Positions 1 through 7,599 of a stretch of 9,855 nt of DNA are shown here, in pieces. Location: contig UREH01000085.1 of assembly GCA_900546835.1 (NCBI GenBank), positions 1-9,855 on the forward strand, written 5' to 3'. The stretch is from an uncultured Porphyromonadaceae bacterium (lineage in GTDB: Bacteria; Bacteroidota; Bacteroidia; Bacteroidales; Muribaculaceae). The position numbers and the translations under genes are program-made. A model generated the notes under the pieces. It saw only the letters and a list, made by a program, of their open reading frames with translations, was not told where the DNA came from and made no database searches. The stretch's first letter is position 1. Every line of letters starts with the position of its first letter.

Positions 1-1503
1 CAACCGGTAGCCGAAAGCGCGGGCGATATTGGCCAGGTCGGTGAGCTTTGTCGCATCGGGTTGGTCGTGCACGCGATATACGAAAGCTTTCTCCTTGCGG
101 CGCTTCTCGGGCTTGCCGATGGCGGCGGCAACCGTGCGGTTTGCCAGGAGCATGAACTCCTCGATGAGCTTGTTGGCATCTTTCGATACCTTGAAATATA
201 CACCGGTGGGATGGCCTTTCTCGTCGATGTCGAAACGCACCTCCTCGCGGTCGAAGTCCACAGAGCCGTTTTCGAAGCGCTGCGCGCGGAGCTGCTTGGC
301 CAGACGGTCGAGCGTGGTTATCTCCTCCACGAGGTCGCCCTTGCCGGTCTCGATCACCTCCTGGGCCTCTTCGTAGGCGAAACGGCGGTCCGAGCGGATC
401 ACGGTGCGCACGATGCGGCTGTTGAGCACCTTTGCGTTGTCGTCAAGCTCGAAAACGGTGGAGAAAGCCAGCTTCTCCTCGTCGGGACGCAGCGAGCATA
501 TGCCGTTGCAGAGGCGCTCGGGGAGCATCGGCACCACGCGGTCCACAAGGTAAACCGATGTGGCGCGCGTCATAGCCTCGCGGTCGATTATGGAGTTGGG
601 CTTCACATAGTGGGTTACGTCGGCGATATGCACGCCCACCTCCCAGTGGCCGTTGGGGAGACGGCGTATCGAGAGAGCATCGTCGAAGTCCTTGGCATCC
701 TTGGGGTCGATTGTGAAGGTTGTCACGCCGCGGAAATCCTCGCGACGGCTGATTTCCTCGGGAGTTATACCCGCGTCGATTTTGTCGGCAGCCTTTTCGA
801 CGGCGGCGGGATATTTATATGGAAGGCCGTATTCGGCCAGGATGGCGTGGATTTCGGCATTGTTCTCGCCGGTCCGGCCGAGGATATCGACTACCTCGCC
901 GCGCGGATTTTTCACCTCCTCGGGCCATTCGGTGATTTTTACGATGGCCTTGTCGCCATCTTTGCCACCCTTGAGTCTGGCCTTCGGGATAAAGATGTCG
1001 CAGGCGAGAAATTTGGAGTCGGTCTTCAGGAAAGCAAGGTGGCCTTCGATCTGAAGTGTTCCGATAAACACCTGCTCCTTGGGCTCGACGATTTCCACCA
1101 CCTGCGCCTCAGGCTCCTGGCCGCGGCGATGGGCGGCGATGGCAACTCTCACACGGTCGCCGTTGAGTGCGTGCATCGAATTGCGCTCGGCCACGAAGAT
1201 TGCCTCCTGGTCGTCGTCGGTCACCACGCTGTTTTTACCGTTGGAGCGGCGCACGAACGTGCCCATGGTAAAGTTGGAGCGCGCCGGAGCCTTGTATTTG
1301 CCCGGTGCGGTCTCCACCAGCTCGCCGTCGAAAGCCAGTTCGGCGAGCATCATGGCCACGCTCCGCTGCGCGGGGGCCGATTTCGCGCCGATAGCGGCGG
1401 ATACCTGCTTGTAGTTGAAAGAATTGTTTTGTTGACGCGAGATAAAATCCTGAATCTGCGCCCGCAGCTTTGTAGCGGCTGCTTTTGTCGTTGCGTTGGG
1501 CAT
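1..1503 (-). CDS. rnr: Ribonuclease R (3'-5' exoribonuclease, RNB family), C-terminus cut off by window edge
   Basis: RNase R degrades structured RNA processively from the 3' end in the cytoplasm and acts in mRNA decay and rRNA quality control. Reading leftward from the ATG at 1503, 501 codons are open to the edge. Visible regions are an N-terminal winged-helix segment (about residues 8-72), cold-shock/OB-type segments (about 80-210, starting GTFVRR) and the start of the RNB catalytic domain (from about 255). The RNB metal-binding cluster TIDPKDAKDFDDA is intact, with D266, D272, D274 and D275 in the same spacing as the catalytic aspartates of E. coli RNase R. HIADVTHYV (292-300), a DRVVPMLPERL stretch (321-331) and YRVHD (476-480) also fit. 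The rest of RNB and the S1 domain are missing; family members usually exceed 700 residues, so about 200 or more are lost. An in-frame ATG at 1527 would add eight residues and has GGAAGG immediately upstream, so the start is not settled. The gene lies downstream of gyrB behind a probable terminator. Confidence 0.95.
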   Translation of the reverse strand, partial: MPNATTKAAATKLRAQIQDFISRQQNNSFNYKQVSAAIGAKSAPAQRSVAMMLAELAFDGELVETAPGKYKAPARSNFTMGTFVRRSNGKNSVVTDDDQEAIFVAERNSMHALNGDRVRVAIAAHRRGQEPEAQVVEIVEPKEQVFIGTLQIEGHLAFLKTDSKFLACDIFIPKARLKGGKDGDKAIVKITEWPEEVKNPRGEVVDILGRTGENNAEIHAILAEYGLPYKYPAAVEKAADKIDAGITPEEISRREDFRGVTTFTIDPKDAKDFDDALSIRRLPNGHWEVGVHIADVTHYVKPNSIIDREAMTRATSVYLVDRVVPMLPERLCNGICSLRPDEEKLAFSTVFELDDNAKVLNSRIVRTVIRSDRRFAYEEAQEVIETGKGDLVEEITTLDRLAKQLRAQRFENGSVDFDREEVRFDIDEKGHPTGVYFKVSKDANKLIEEFMLLANRTVAAAIGKPEKRRKEKAFVYRVHDQPDATKLTDLANIARAFGYRL

Positions 1504-1533
1504 GGTTGAATACGTGTGTTTAAACATCCCTTC

Positions 1534-1547
1534 CACCCCGGGGGGTG
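1534..1547 (-). promoter_or_regulatory. GC-rich inverted repeat in the rnr leader
   Basis: CACCCC and GGGGTG form a perfect 6-bp inverted repeat with a 2-nt centre, which would fold as five pairs with a 4-nt loop. It sits directly upstream of the GGAAGG and of the alternative rnr ATG at 1527. As RNA it could affect ribosome access to that start. This is inference; no known element is recognised here. I found no good TAnnTTTG promoter between this hairpin and the gyrB terminator, so the rnr promoter is not identified. Confidence 0.3.
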
Positions 1548-1591
1548 AGCATTATGCAACCGGAGGCAACATGTCCTGCCGATTACTTGAA

Positions 1592-1658
1592 AAACAAACG
1601 AAAACGCCATGTGGTTCTAACGGCCCGAAAGCGACCGGCAATCCTCCCCACACGGCGT
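1592..1658 (-). terminator. Probable intrinsic terminator of gyrB
   Basis: On the minus-strand transcript, an 11-nt arm (from 1658 to 1648, ACGCCGTGTGG) pairs with CCACATGGCGT (1614 to 1604) with one G-U pair. The 33-nt loop can form an inner hairpin (CGGTC with GGCCG). The 3' arm runs directly into a T-rich tract (TTTTCGTTTGTTTTTC, 1605 down to 1590). It lies 35 bp past the gyrB stop codon and before rnr, so it probably ends the gyrB transcript. The T tract is interrupted, so termination may be partial. Confidence 0.6.
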
Positions 1659-1692
1659 GTTCCCTTATAATCAGGCCGAACGGGCAGTCCGT

Positions 1693-3648
1693 TCAGGCGT
1701 CGATATTCGCATAGTTGGCATTAGCCTCGATAAACTCACGGCGCGGACCTACGTCCTCGCCCATCAGCATGGAGAAAATGCGGTCGGCAGCAGCGGCGTC
1801 GCTGATCTGCACCTGCTTGAGCAGACGGTTTTCAGGCGACATGGTCGTATCCTTGAGCTCCTTGTCGCTCATCTCGCCGAGACCTTTGTAGCGCTGCACT
1901 TTGGTCTTCTCACCATGCTCGGCGATGAAGGCCTGAAGCTGGGCATCGGTCCAGCAATACTCCTCGACCTTGCCCTTCGTACATTTATACAGCGGCGGAG
2001 TGGCCAGATAGAGATAGCCTTCCTCGATGATGGGGCGCATGCGGCGGAAAAACAGCGTCATCAGCAGCGTGGCGATGTGGGCCCCATCGACGTCGGCATC
2101 GGTCATGATTATCACTTTATGGTAGGCCAGTTTCGAGAGATTCACCTTCTTGGGATCGTCTTCGGTGCCGATGGTTACGCGCAGGGCGCGGAAAATATTG
2201 GTAATCTGCTCGGAGTCGAACACCTTGTGGTCCATTGCCTTCTCCACGTTGAGAACTTTGCCTCGGAGCGGAAGGATGGCCTGAGTGCGGCGGTCGCGGC
2301 CGCTCTTGGCCGTACCGCCTGCCGAGTCACCCTCGACGAGGAAAATCTCGCATTCCTGAGGATCGCGGCTGGAGCAGTCGGCGAGCTTGCCGGGAAGTCC
2401 GCCACCACAGAGCGGCGATTTGCGCTGTATCTTAACGCGGGCATTGTAGGCGGCATGGCGCGCCTGGGCCGCGAGGACCACCTTTTCAACGATGGTCTTG
2501 GCCTCCTTGGGATGCTCCTCGAGATAGGTGCGCAGAGCATCGCTTACAGCCGTCTGCACGGCGCCGATCACCTCGTTGTTGCCGAGCTTGGTCTTGGTCT
2601 GACCCTCGAACTGGGGTTCCATCACTTTCACGGAGATTACAGCCGTCAGGCCCTCGCGGAAGTCGTCGCTGGCAATCTCGACCTTGCTCTTCTCGAGAAG
2701 CTTGTTGTCGTCGGCATATTTTTTGAGTGTCGACGTGAGGCCGCGGCGGAAACCTGTGAGGTGGGTACCGCCCTCAATGGTGTTGATGTTGTTGACGAAA
2801 GAATAGATATTTTCGTTGAACGACGTATTGTAGGTCAAAGCCACCTCCACGGGAATTCCCTGACGCTCGGTATTGAGGTGAATAACGTCGTTGATCAGGC
2901 TTTCCTTGTTGGAGTCGATATATTCCACAAACTGGCTGAGGCCGTTTTCGGAATAGAAGACTTCCCTGATGGGATGCCCTTCCTGGTCGAGCGTACGCTT
3001 GTCGGTAAGCGTCAGCGTGATGCCCGCGTTGAGGAATGCGAGGTCGCGGAGGCGGTTTGCAAGCGTCTCGTAGTCGTAGACGTTTACGGTGAAAATCGTA
3101 TCGTCGGGATGGAAGGTAATCGACGTGCCGGTGGTATCACTCTCGCCTATTACCGTAAGATTGCTCGTTGGCTTGCCCTGGGAATATTCCTGCATGTAGA
3201 TTTTCCCTCCACGCCTGACCTCGGCGCGCAGATAGTCGGACAGGGCGTTGACACAGCTCACACCGACGCCATGCAGACCACCAGACACCTTATAGGAACC
3301 TTTGTCGAACTTACCGCCGGCATGGAGCACTGTGAGAACCACCTCAAGGGCACTCTTATGTTCCTTCTCGTGCATGTCCACGGGGATGCCGCGACCGTTG
3401 TCCACAACGGTGATGGAGTTATCCTCGTTGATTGTTACTTCAATATGAGTGCAGAATCCGGCGAGAGCCTCGTCGATTGAATTATCAACTACCTCATATA
3501 CAAGATGATGCAGGCCTTTTACGCTTATGTCGCCGATATACATGGCAGGACGCTTGCGCACAGCCTCCAGCCCCTCGAGCACCTGGATGTTGCTGGCGCT
3601 GTATTCCTGAGGCTGCGGAGCATCAATTTCGAATTTTTCTTCCGACAT
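1693..3648 (-). CDS. gyrB: DNA gyrase subunit B
   Basis: GyrB is the ATPase and TOPRIM subunit of DNA gyrase, which introduces negative supercoils with GyrA. The 651-residue protein is complete. The GHKL ATPase domain holds EVVDNSIDEA (catalytic-type E52, Mg-binding N56), DNGRGIP (83-89) and GGLHGVGVS (123-131). R146 aligns with the E. coli Arg136 coumarin-contact residue. The transducer domain follows (about 230-400). The TOPRIM domain has EGDSAGG (E439 to G445) and TDADVDGAH (D519, D521), then QRYKGLGEM (585-593). It ends in the usual short gyrase tail. The family insertion that lengthens E. coli GyrB to 804 residues is absent, as is normal in Bacteroidota. The GRDRRTQAILPLRGKVLNVEKA-type stretch after EGDSAGG fits GyrB better than the Bacteroidota ParE type. 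The ATG at 3648 begins MSEEKF; there is no Shine-Dalgarno, only an A/T-rich leader. The gene has its own promoter and terminator, so it appears monocistronic. Confidence 0.97.
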   Translation of the reverse strand: MSEEKFEIDAPQPQEYSASNIQVLEGLEAVRKRPAMYIGDISVKGLHHLVYEVVDNSIDEALAGFCTHIEVTINEDNSITVVDNGRGIPVDMHEKEHKSALEVVLTVLHAGGKFDKGSYKVSGGLHGVGVSCVNALSDYLRAEVRRGGKIYMQEYSQGKPTSNLTVIGESDTTGTSITFHPDDTIFTVNVYDYETLANRLRDLAFLNAGITLTLTDKRTLDQEGHPIREVFYSENGLSQFVEYIDSNKESLINDVIHLNTERQGIPVEVALTYNTSFNENIYSFVNNINTIEGGTHLTGFRRGLTSTLKKYADDNKLLEKSKVEIASDDFREGLTAVISVKVMEPQFEGQTKTKLGNNEVIGAVQTAVSDALRTYLEEHPKEAKTIVEKVVLAAQARHAAYNARVKIQRKSPLCGGGLPGKLADCSSRDPQECEIFLVEGDSAGGTAKSGRDRRTQAILPLRGKVLNVEKAMDHKVFDSEQITNIFRALRVTIGTEDDPKKVNLSKLAYHKVIIMTDADVDGAHIATLLMTLFFRRMRPIIEEGYLYLATPPLYKCTKGKVEEYCWTDAQLQAFIAEHGEKTKVQRYKGLGEMSDKELKDTTMSPENRLLKQVQISDAAAADRIFSMLMGEDVGPRREFIEANANYANIDA

Positions 3649-3737
3649 AAATTGTTCTATAAGTCTATATTATTCAAAGTGTTATCCCTTCCACCGATAT
3701 ATCACGGCGAGGCCTCGGCCAATCGCCTTCTACGTTA

Positions 3738-3768
3738 CAAAGGTAGCAATTTAATTGCTAAAAAACAA
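3738..3768 (-). promoter_or_regulatory. gyrB promoter (Bacteroidota sigma-ABfr type)
   Basis: On the minus strand, TACCTTTG (3745 to 3738) matches the Bacteroidota -7 consensus TAnnTTTG exactly. A TTG (3768 to 3766) lies 20 nt upstream, as expected for the -33 element, and is followed by a T run. Transcription should start near 3731, leaving a leader of roughly 80 nt before the gyrB ATG at 3648. The leader contains a 10-bp palindrome, CGAGGCCTCG (3708-3717). This is the clearest promoter in the window. Confidence 0.85.
3744..3760. promoter_or_regulatory. Perfect inverted repeat within the gyrB promoter spacer (possible operator)
   Basis: TAGCAAT-TTA-ATTGCTA is a perfect 7-bp inverted repeat with a 3-bp centre. 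It fills most of the gap between the -33 and -7 elements and overlaps the first two bases of the -7 box. A protein bound here would block RNA polymerase. Being A/T-rich, it could also be a chance palindrome or part of a supercoiling-sensitive spacer. The geometry is seen directly; the operator role is inference and no regulator is identified. Confidence 0.35.
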
Positions 3769-3838
3769 TATTTTCCATGCCGGTTTCACATCCGGAAATT
3801 CGCTAAAATTTACAAAAAAAACGGTCCGGCGGCACATC

Positions 3839-3892
3839 AAAAAAAATACAACTCGGCGGTGTATCGGGACTATCCGTTCCGATACACCGCCG
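3839..3892 (-). terminator. Strong intrinsic terminator after argR
   Basis: A 14-bp perfect stem, CGGCGGTGTATCGG (3854-3867) with CCGATACACCGCCG (3879-3892), encloses an 11-nt loop. On the minus strand the stem is followed after AGTTGTA by eight uninterrupted T residues (3846 to 3839). It lies 33 bp past the argR stop codon and ends the gltX-waaA-argR unit before the gyrB promoter. The other flank has no T run, so it should act in one direction only. Confidence 0.92.
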
Positions 3893-3925
3893 TCGAAAAG
3901 ATTTCTACGGATATCAAGCCCCTTA

Positions 3926-4447
3926 CTACGCCTCCTTGCTTACGGATTCGGCGCGCAGCGTTGCGGCAGCATTCATCACCGACGCGGGAAGGAACGTGCT
4001 GAACAGCGCAAACAGCTCCTCGTTCGACACACCATCCTTAATGGCGACAAATACCGTATCGGCCCCGGGGATAGTGCCCAGCACAAGGCGCGATTCAAGC
4101 ATGTCGATATCATAGGCAAGACCGGAGGCATATCCGTTGCGGGTTTTGATTACTGCAAGATTGCCCGTGCGGGCCACGGAAAGAACCGACGAATGGCTCG
4201 TAACCATAGCCGTGCCGCGGCGCGAGCGACGTCCGTAGCTTTGTCCGTCGGCCACCACATAGCGGTAGACTCCGCGGTCGTCGGAAACCTTATTGGCCTT
4301 AAGCATTTTCAAGTCGCGCGACAGAGTGGCCTGAGTGACGATGAAGCCGCGTACGGCAAGCTGTTTTGAAAGTTCTTCCTGCGAGGAGACTGACTTATGC
4401 GTAAGGATGTCGATAATCTCCGGAAGACGCATTTTACGACTGTTCAT
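3926..4447 (-). CDS. argR: Arginine repressor, ArgR/AhrC family
   Basis: ArgR proteins are arginine-sensing hexameric DNA-binding regulators of arginine synthesis and catabolism. The 173-residue protein has both family domains. The N-terminal winged helix (about residues 5-66) contains SSQEELSKQL and the recognition-helix region TQATLSRDLKML (38-49). The C-terminal oligomerisation and arginine-binding domain (about 95-155) contains NLAVIKTRNGYASGLAYDID and GTIPGADT (124-131). In E. coli the last motif reads GTIAGDDT, where the two aspartates help bind arginine; here the first is Ala (A129) and only D130 remains. The protein is longer than the usual 150-156 residues because of a polar, Ala-rich linker and a C-terminal tail (about 155-173). 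The ATG at 4447 is used; M6 is an alternative start. It follows waaA after 58 bp, with no arginine biosynthesis gene in view, and ends at a strong terminator. No clear ARG box was found in its short upstream gap. Confidence 0.93.
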   Translation of the reverse strand: MNSRKMRLPEIIDILTHKSVSSQEELSKQLAVRGFIVTQATLSRDLKMLKANKVSDDRGVYRYVVADGQSYGRRSRRGTAMVTSHSSVLSVARTGNLAVIKTRNGYASGLAYDIDMLESRLVLGTIPGADTVFVAIKDGVSNEELFALFSTFLPASVMNAAATLRAESVSKEA

Positions 4448-4505
4448 AATAGTTTTTGGATGTAAATTGGCGCCTTGACGCCGTTGTTCATGTCTGTTTA
4501 TTACT

Positions 4506-5807
4506 TCATTTTGATTCTATATCGCTCTGCATCCGCTTGCCGCCGAAAAGATCATTGTAAATCAAATCGGTGGCACCCAGATGGTCGCGTATATATTTTC
4601 CGGCTGCATCGCCGGCAAGCTTCAGATCGGCCGGACTTCCGTAGAGGATATCGATGATATGACAGAACTCCTCGCGCGAAGCCACAGAAAATCCGCCCCC
4701 ACACTCCACAAGATCGGCCGCCTCCTTGAACTTCACGTTGTTTGGCCCGAAAATCACCGGCATTCCGTATACGGCCGCTTCGTTGAGATTATGGATTCCG
4801 GCGCCGAATCCGCCTCCGATATAGGCGACGTCGGCAAAACGATAGAGCGACGACAGCTTGCCGAACGAATCGATGATCATGCCGCGCACACGCTTGAGAT
4901 ACTCGGGAACCTCTCCCGAGGGGAGTCCGGCGCGCTTTATCTCGCGCGTCCACTCCGACAGCAGAATCACATCGCCGTAGAAGCGGTTGCGGAGCTGTTC
5001 GAGCCGGGTCTCGTTGAATTCGTGAGGGGCAATGATAAACGACACCTCCGGATGGGCGTTGAGCCACGGCACGTAGACGTCCTCATCGGCCTCCCAGGAG
5101 CTGCCGGCTATAAACCGCAGCTTGGCCTCCTTGCCGAAGCCCGGGAAGCCCGGAATCTCCACGGTGGAACGCATCACGTCTGTCACCCGATCGAAGCGCG
5201 TATCGCCCGCAACGGTCACATTCTCCACGCCCACCAGCTTCAGAAGCCGGCGCGAACGCTCGTCCTGCACATAGAGGCGGTCGAAACACAGGAGCATCCG
5301 CCGGAACATTCCTCCAACCGACCGGAAGAACCTCTGGCCGGGGCGGAAAATACTCGATATGATATAGGTAGGAATCCCACGCCGACGCAACTCCTTGAGA
5401 TAATTGCCCCAGAATTCGTATTTTATGAAAATCGCCATCGACGGCCTTGCAGCGTCGAGAAATTTTTTCACCCGGCTCGGAGTGTCGAAAGGCAGATAGA
5501 CTACGGCATCGACAAAAGGATAGTTCTTCCTCACCTCGAAACCCGAAGGAGAAAAGAAACTGAGCAGAATTGGTTTCTCCGGATGCTCGCGCCGCAGGCG
5601 TTCTATCATGGGGCGCCCCTGCTCGAACTCTCCGAGCGACGAGGCGTGAAACCATATGCACCCGGGGCGACTGCCCAGACGGCGCCGCAGAGTATCGAGT
5701 GTGCGCTTCTGCCCCTGGATCATTTTTCTGACCTTAGGGCTTCGCAGCGCCGCCACCCGGGCGGCAAGACCATAAAGGCGGATGCCTGTGTTGTATAGCG
5801 GATTCAA
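4506..5807 (-). CDS. waaA: 3-deoxy-D-manno-octulosonic acid (Kdo) transferase, probable TTG start
   Basis: WaaA (KdtA) transfers Kdo from CMP-Kdo to the lipid A precursor at the inner face of the cytoplasmic membrane, an essential step in lipopolysaccharide core assembly. From the TTG at 5807 the protein has 433 residues, close to the usual 420-430. It begins MNPLYNTGIRLYGLAAR, which matches the N-terminal membrane-associated segment of the family. Key sites are HASSLGE, with E60 as the likely catalytic base (equivalent to Glu60 in E. coli), and KYEFW with E131. A C-terminal GT-B half follows with GSSWEADE, APHEF, a YIGGGFG loop, HNLNEAAVYGMPVIFGP and NVKFKEA. The open frame continues upstream to 5933 inside gltX, but those residues are polar, unlike the family, and encoded in an overlapping frame. 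TTG 5807 lies 23 nt after the gltX stop and is the best start. The next in-frame ATG would remove the N-terminal anchor. It is probably cotranscribed with gltX and argR. Confidence 0.93.
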   Translation of the reverse strand: MNPLYNTGIRLYGLAARVAALRSPKVRKMIQGQKRTLDTLRRRLGSRPGCIWFHASSLGEFEQGRPMIERLRREHPEKPILLSFFSPSGFEVRKNYPFVDAVVYLPFDTPSRVKKFLDAARPSMAIFIKYEFWGNYLKELRRRGIPTYIISSIFRPGQRFFRSVGGMFRRMLLCFDRLYVQDERSRRLLKLVGVENVTVAGDTRFDRVTDVMRSTVEIPGFPGFGKEAKLRFIAGSSWEADEDVYVPWLNAHPEVSFIIAPHEFNETRLEQLRNRFYGDVILLSEWTREIKRAGLPSGEVPEYLKRVRGMIIDSFGKLSSLYRFADVAYIGGGFGAGIHNLNEAAVYGMPVIFGPNNVKFKEAADLVECGGGFSVASREEFCHIIDILYGSPADLKLAGDAAGKYIRDHLGATDLIYNDLFGGKRMQSDIESK

Positions 5808-5830
5808 GGCTAAAAAGGTAAGATAATCTA

Positions 5831-7369
5831 CTATTCCATCGGAGCAATGCGGTCGATTGCCAGACGCAGACGCGCCACGGTCTCGTCCTTTCCGAGAAGC
5901 TCGGTGATGTCGAACATATGCGGACCCTTGCACTCGCCGACCACAGCCAGTCGGAAGGCGTTCATCACGTTGCCGAGATGGTATTCCTTCGAGGCGATCC
6001 AGCCGAGAATTATCTCTTCGGCCGCTTTCGACGAAAAGTCGTCAAGGGCCTCCAGCTGGGCGATAAGCTCCTGCATCTGGCGAGGCGTATCCTCTTTCCA
6101 GCGCTTCTTTATATCCTTTTCGGCATATTCCGTGGGAGCAACGAAGAAGAAGCGACTCTGGTCCCAGAGATCGTTTACGAAGTTGGCGCGCCCTTTCACC
6201 ATATCTATGGCCTTGACGATATATTCATCCGAGAAATCGGCCGGATTCACGCCATGAGCCTCAAGCACGGGCTTGAACAGGCGCAGAAGCTCCTCGCCGG
6301 GCATAGCCATAAGGTATTCGTGGTTGAACCACTTCCCTTTCTCGAATGCGAAGCGTGCTCCTGCCTTCGAGCAGTGGTCGAGCGAGAATTTGGCAATCAG
6401 CTGCTCCATGCTCATGATTTCCGTGTCGTCGCCCGGGTTCCACCCTAGCAGAGCGAGGAAATTCACAACAGCCTGCGGCAGGTAGCCCTTCTCGCGGTAA
6501 CCCGACGATATCTCGCCGCTCTTGGGGTCGTGCCATTCAAGCGGGAATACTGGAAAACCGAGGCGGTCGCCGTCGCGCTTGGAAAGTTTCCCTTTGCCGT
6601 CAGGCTTGAGCAGAAGGGGAAGATGCACGAACTTCGGCATCGTGTCGGCCCAGCCGAAAGCCTCATACAGCAATACGTGGAGCGGGGCGGAAGGGAGCCA
6701 TTCCTCTCCGCGAATCACGTGCGAGACCTCCATCAGATGGTCGTCGACGATATTGGCAAGATGATAGGTGGGCAGGTCGTCCGCACTCTTATAAAGCACC
6801 TTATCGTCGAGGATGCTCGAATTGATGGTCACCTTGCCGCGGATCAGGTCGTCGACCTCAACGTCGCGTCGCGGCTCGATGCGGAAACGCACCACGTAGG
6901 GCGTTCCCTGGGACAGCAGGCGTTCAACCTTCTCTTTCGTCAGCGACAGAGAGTTGCACATACGCATGCGAGTCGATGCATCATACTGGAAGTTGGGGCT
7001 CGCGGCACGCGCGGCCTCGAGCTCCTCGGGCGTATCGAAGGCGATATAGGCCATGCCGCGGTCCAGCAGCTTGCCCACGTGCTCGCGATATATGTCGCGG
7101 CGTTCGCTCTGCTTGTAGGGGCCGTAAGCGCCTCCTTCGCGCACACCTTCGTCGATTCCGATACCGAGCCATGCGAGCGCCTCATTGATATAATCCTCGG
7201 CTCCCGGCACAAAACGGTGGGAGTCCGTATCCTCAATACGGAGAATCATGTCGCCGCCGTTCTGGCGGGCAAACAGATAATTGTATAAAGCTGTGCGCAC
7301 GCCTCCAATATGCAGAGGCCCCGTGGGCGACGGTGCGAAACGCACTCTGACTTTTCTTTCTTGACTCAT
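5831..7369 (-). CDS. gltX: Glutamyl-tRNA synthetase
   Basis: GltX is a class I aminoacyl-tRNA synthetase that charges tRNA-Glu with glutamate in the cytoplasm. The 512-residue protein is complete. It has the ATP-binding HIGH-type motif as HIGG (20-23) after [10 protein letters not shown], and the KMSKS-type loop as KLSKRDGD (261-268). RIEDTD (44-49) and the [16 protein letters not shown] segment (79-94) are also typical of GluRS. The C-terminal half (about 330-512) is the helical anticodon-binding region. Where E. coli GluRS has zinc-binding cysteines (CYC region), this protein has none, so it is of the zinc-free kind. Whether it also charges tRNA-Gln cannot be told from sequence by eye. The ATG at 7369 gives the family N-terminus directly; the leader is A-rich without Shine-Dalgarno. 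It is the first gene of a probable unit with waaA and argR. Confidence 0.97.
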   Translation of the reverse strand: MSQERKVRVRFAPSPTGPLHIGGVRTALYNYLFARQNGGDMILRIEDTDSHRFVPGAEDYINEALAWLGIGIDEGVREGGAYGPYKQSERRDIYREHVGKLLDRGMAYIAFDTPEELEAARAASPNFQYDASTRMRMCNSLSLTKEKVERLLSQGTPYVVRFRIEPRRDVEVDDLIRGKVTINSSILDDKVLYKSADDLPTYHLANIVDDHLMEVSHVIRGEEWLPSAPLHVLLYEAFGWADTMPKFVHLPLLLKPDGKGKLSKRDGDRLGFPVFPLEWHDPKSGEISSGYREKGYLPQAVVNFLALLGWNPGDDTEIMSMEQLIAKFSLDHCSKAGARFAFEKGKWFNHEYLMAMPGEELLRLFKPVLEAHGVNPADFSDEYIVKAIDMVKGRANFVNDLWDQSRFFFVAPTEYAEKDIKKRWKEDTPRQMQELIAQLEALDDFSSKAAEEIILGWIASKEYHLGNVMNAFRLAVVGECKGPHMFDITELLGKDETVARLRLAIDRIAPME

Positions 7370-7481
7370 AACGTTTTTCTACTATCTTGTGGAGAAATAC
7401 GGAAGCATACATTGCCACGTATACATTCACGGGATTGACTTCCCCGTGGCGAACCGAAACGAAATGTCGATATCCGGCGTG

Positions 7482-7489
7482 CAAAATTA
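7482..7489 (-). promoter_or_regulatory. Possible gltX promoter, -7 element
   Basis: TAATTTTG on the minus strand (7489 to 7482) matches the Bacteroidota -7 consensus TAnnTTTG. The nearest upstream TTG (7515 to 7513) is 23 nt away, longer than the usual 19-20, so the -33 element is weak. Transcription would start near 7475, giving a leader of about 105 nt before gltX. That leader contains a small hairpin, CACGGG (7428-7433) with CCCGTG (7443-7448). The remaining gap up to 7599 shows no terminator with a T run for the upstream HD gene. Confidence 0.5.
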
Positions 7490-7599
7490 GTGATTTTCCA
7501 CGGATATTTATTCAATATGGCTCCTTATTCTACGCCTACGGGCGCACATTTCGGGGTATTTTTCATTCCTGCTGCGGGCCAGCTGAATATCTCACCGCA

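Noticed and set aside
61..1509. 482-codon open frame on the plus strand
   Set aside because: It lies antisense to rnr. The minus strand encodes RNase R with an intact catalytic motif, while this frame has no recognisable domain; it is a shadow of codon use.
1657..3480. 607-codon open frame on the plus strand
   Set aside because: It is antisense to gyrB, whose ATPase and TOPRIM motifs are all in the minus strand. Its His/Leu/Val/Gly-rich composition is typical of a mirror frame.
3708..3717. 10-bp palindrome CGAGGCCTCG in the gyrB leader as a terminator
   Set aside because: It has no T run and no useful loop, so it cannot act as an intrinsic terminator. It is kept only as a minor note on the leader.
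4581..5798. 405-codon open frame on the plus strand
   Set aside because: It is antisense to waaA and shows no family motif.
5808..5933. N-terminal extension of waaA into gltX
   Set aside because: It is a polar stretch encoded in an overlapping frame and absent from the family; the homologous N-terminus begins at the TTG at 5807.
7560..7599. Possible terminator after the HD gene
   Set aside because: Only a 5-bp TGCGG/CCGCA pairing was found, with no T run following on the minus strand.
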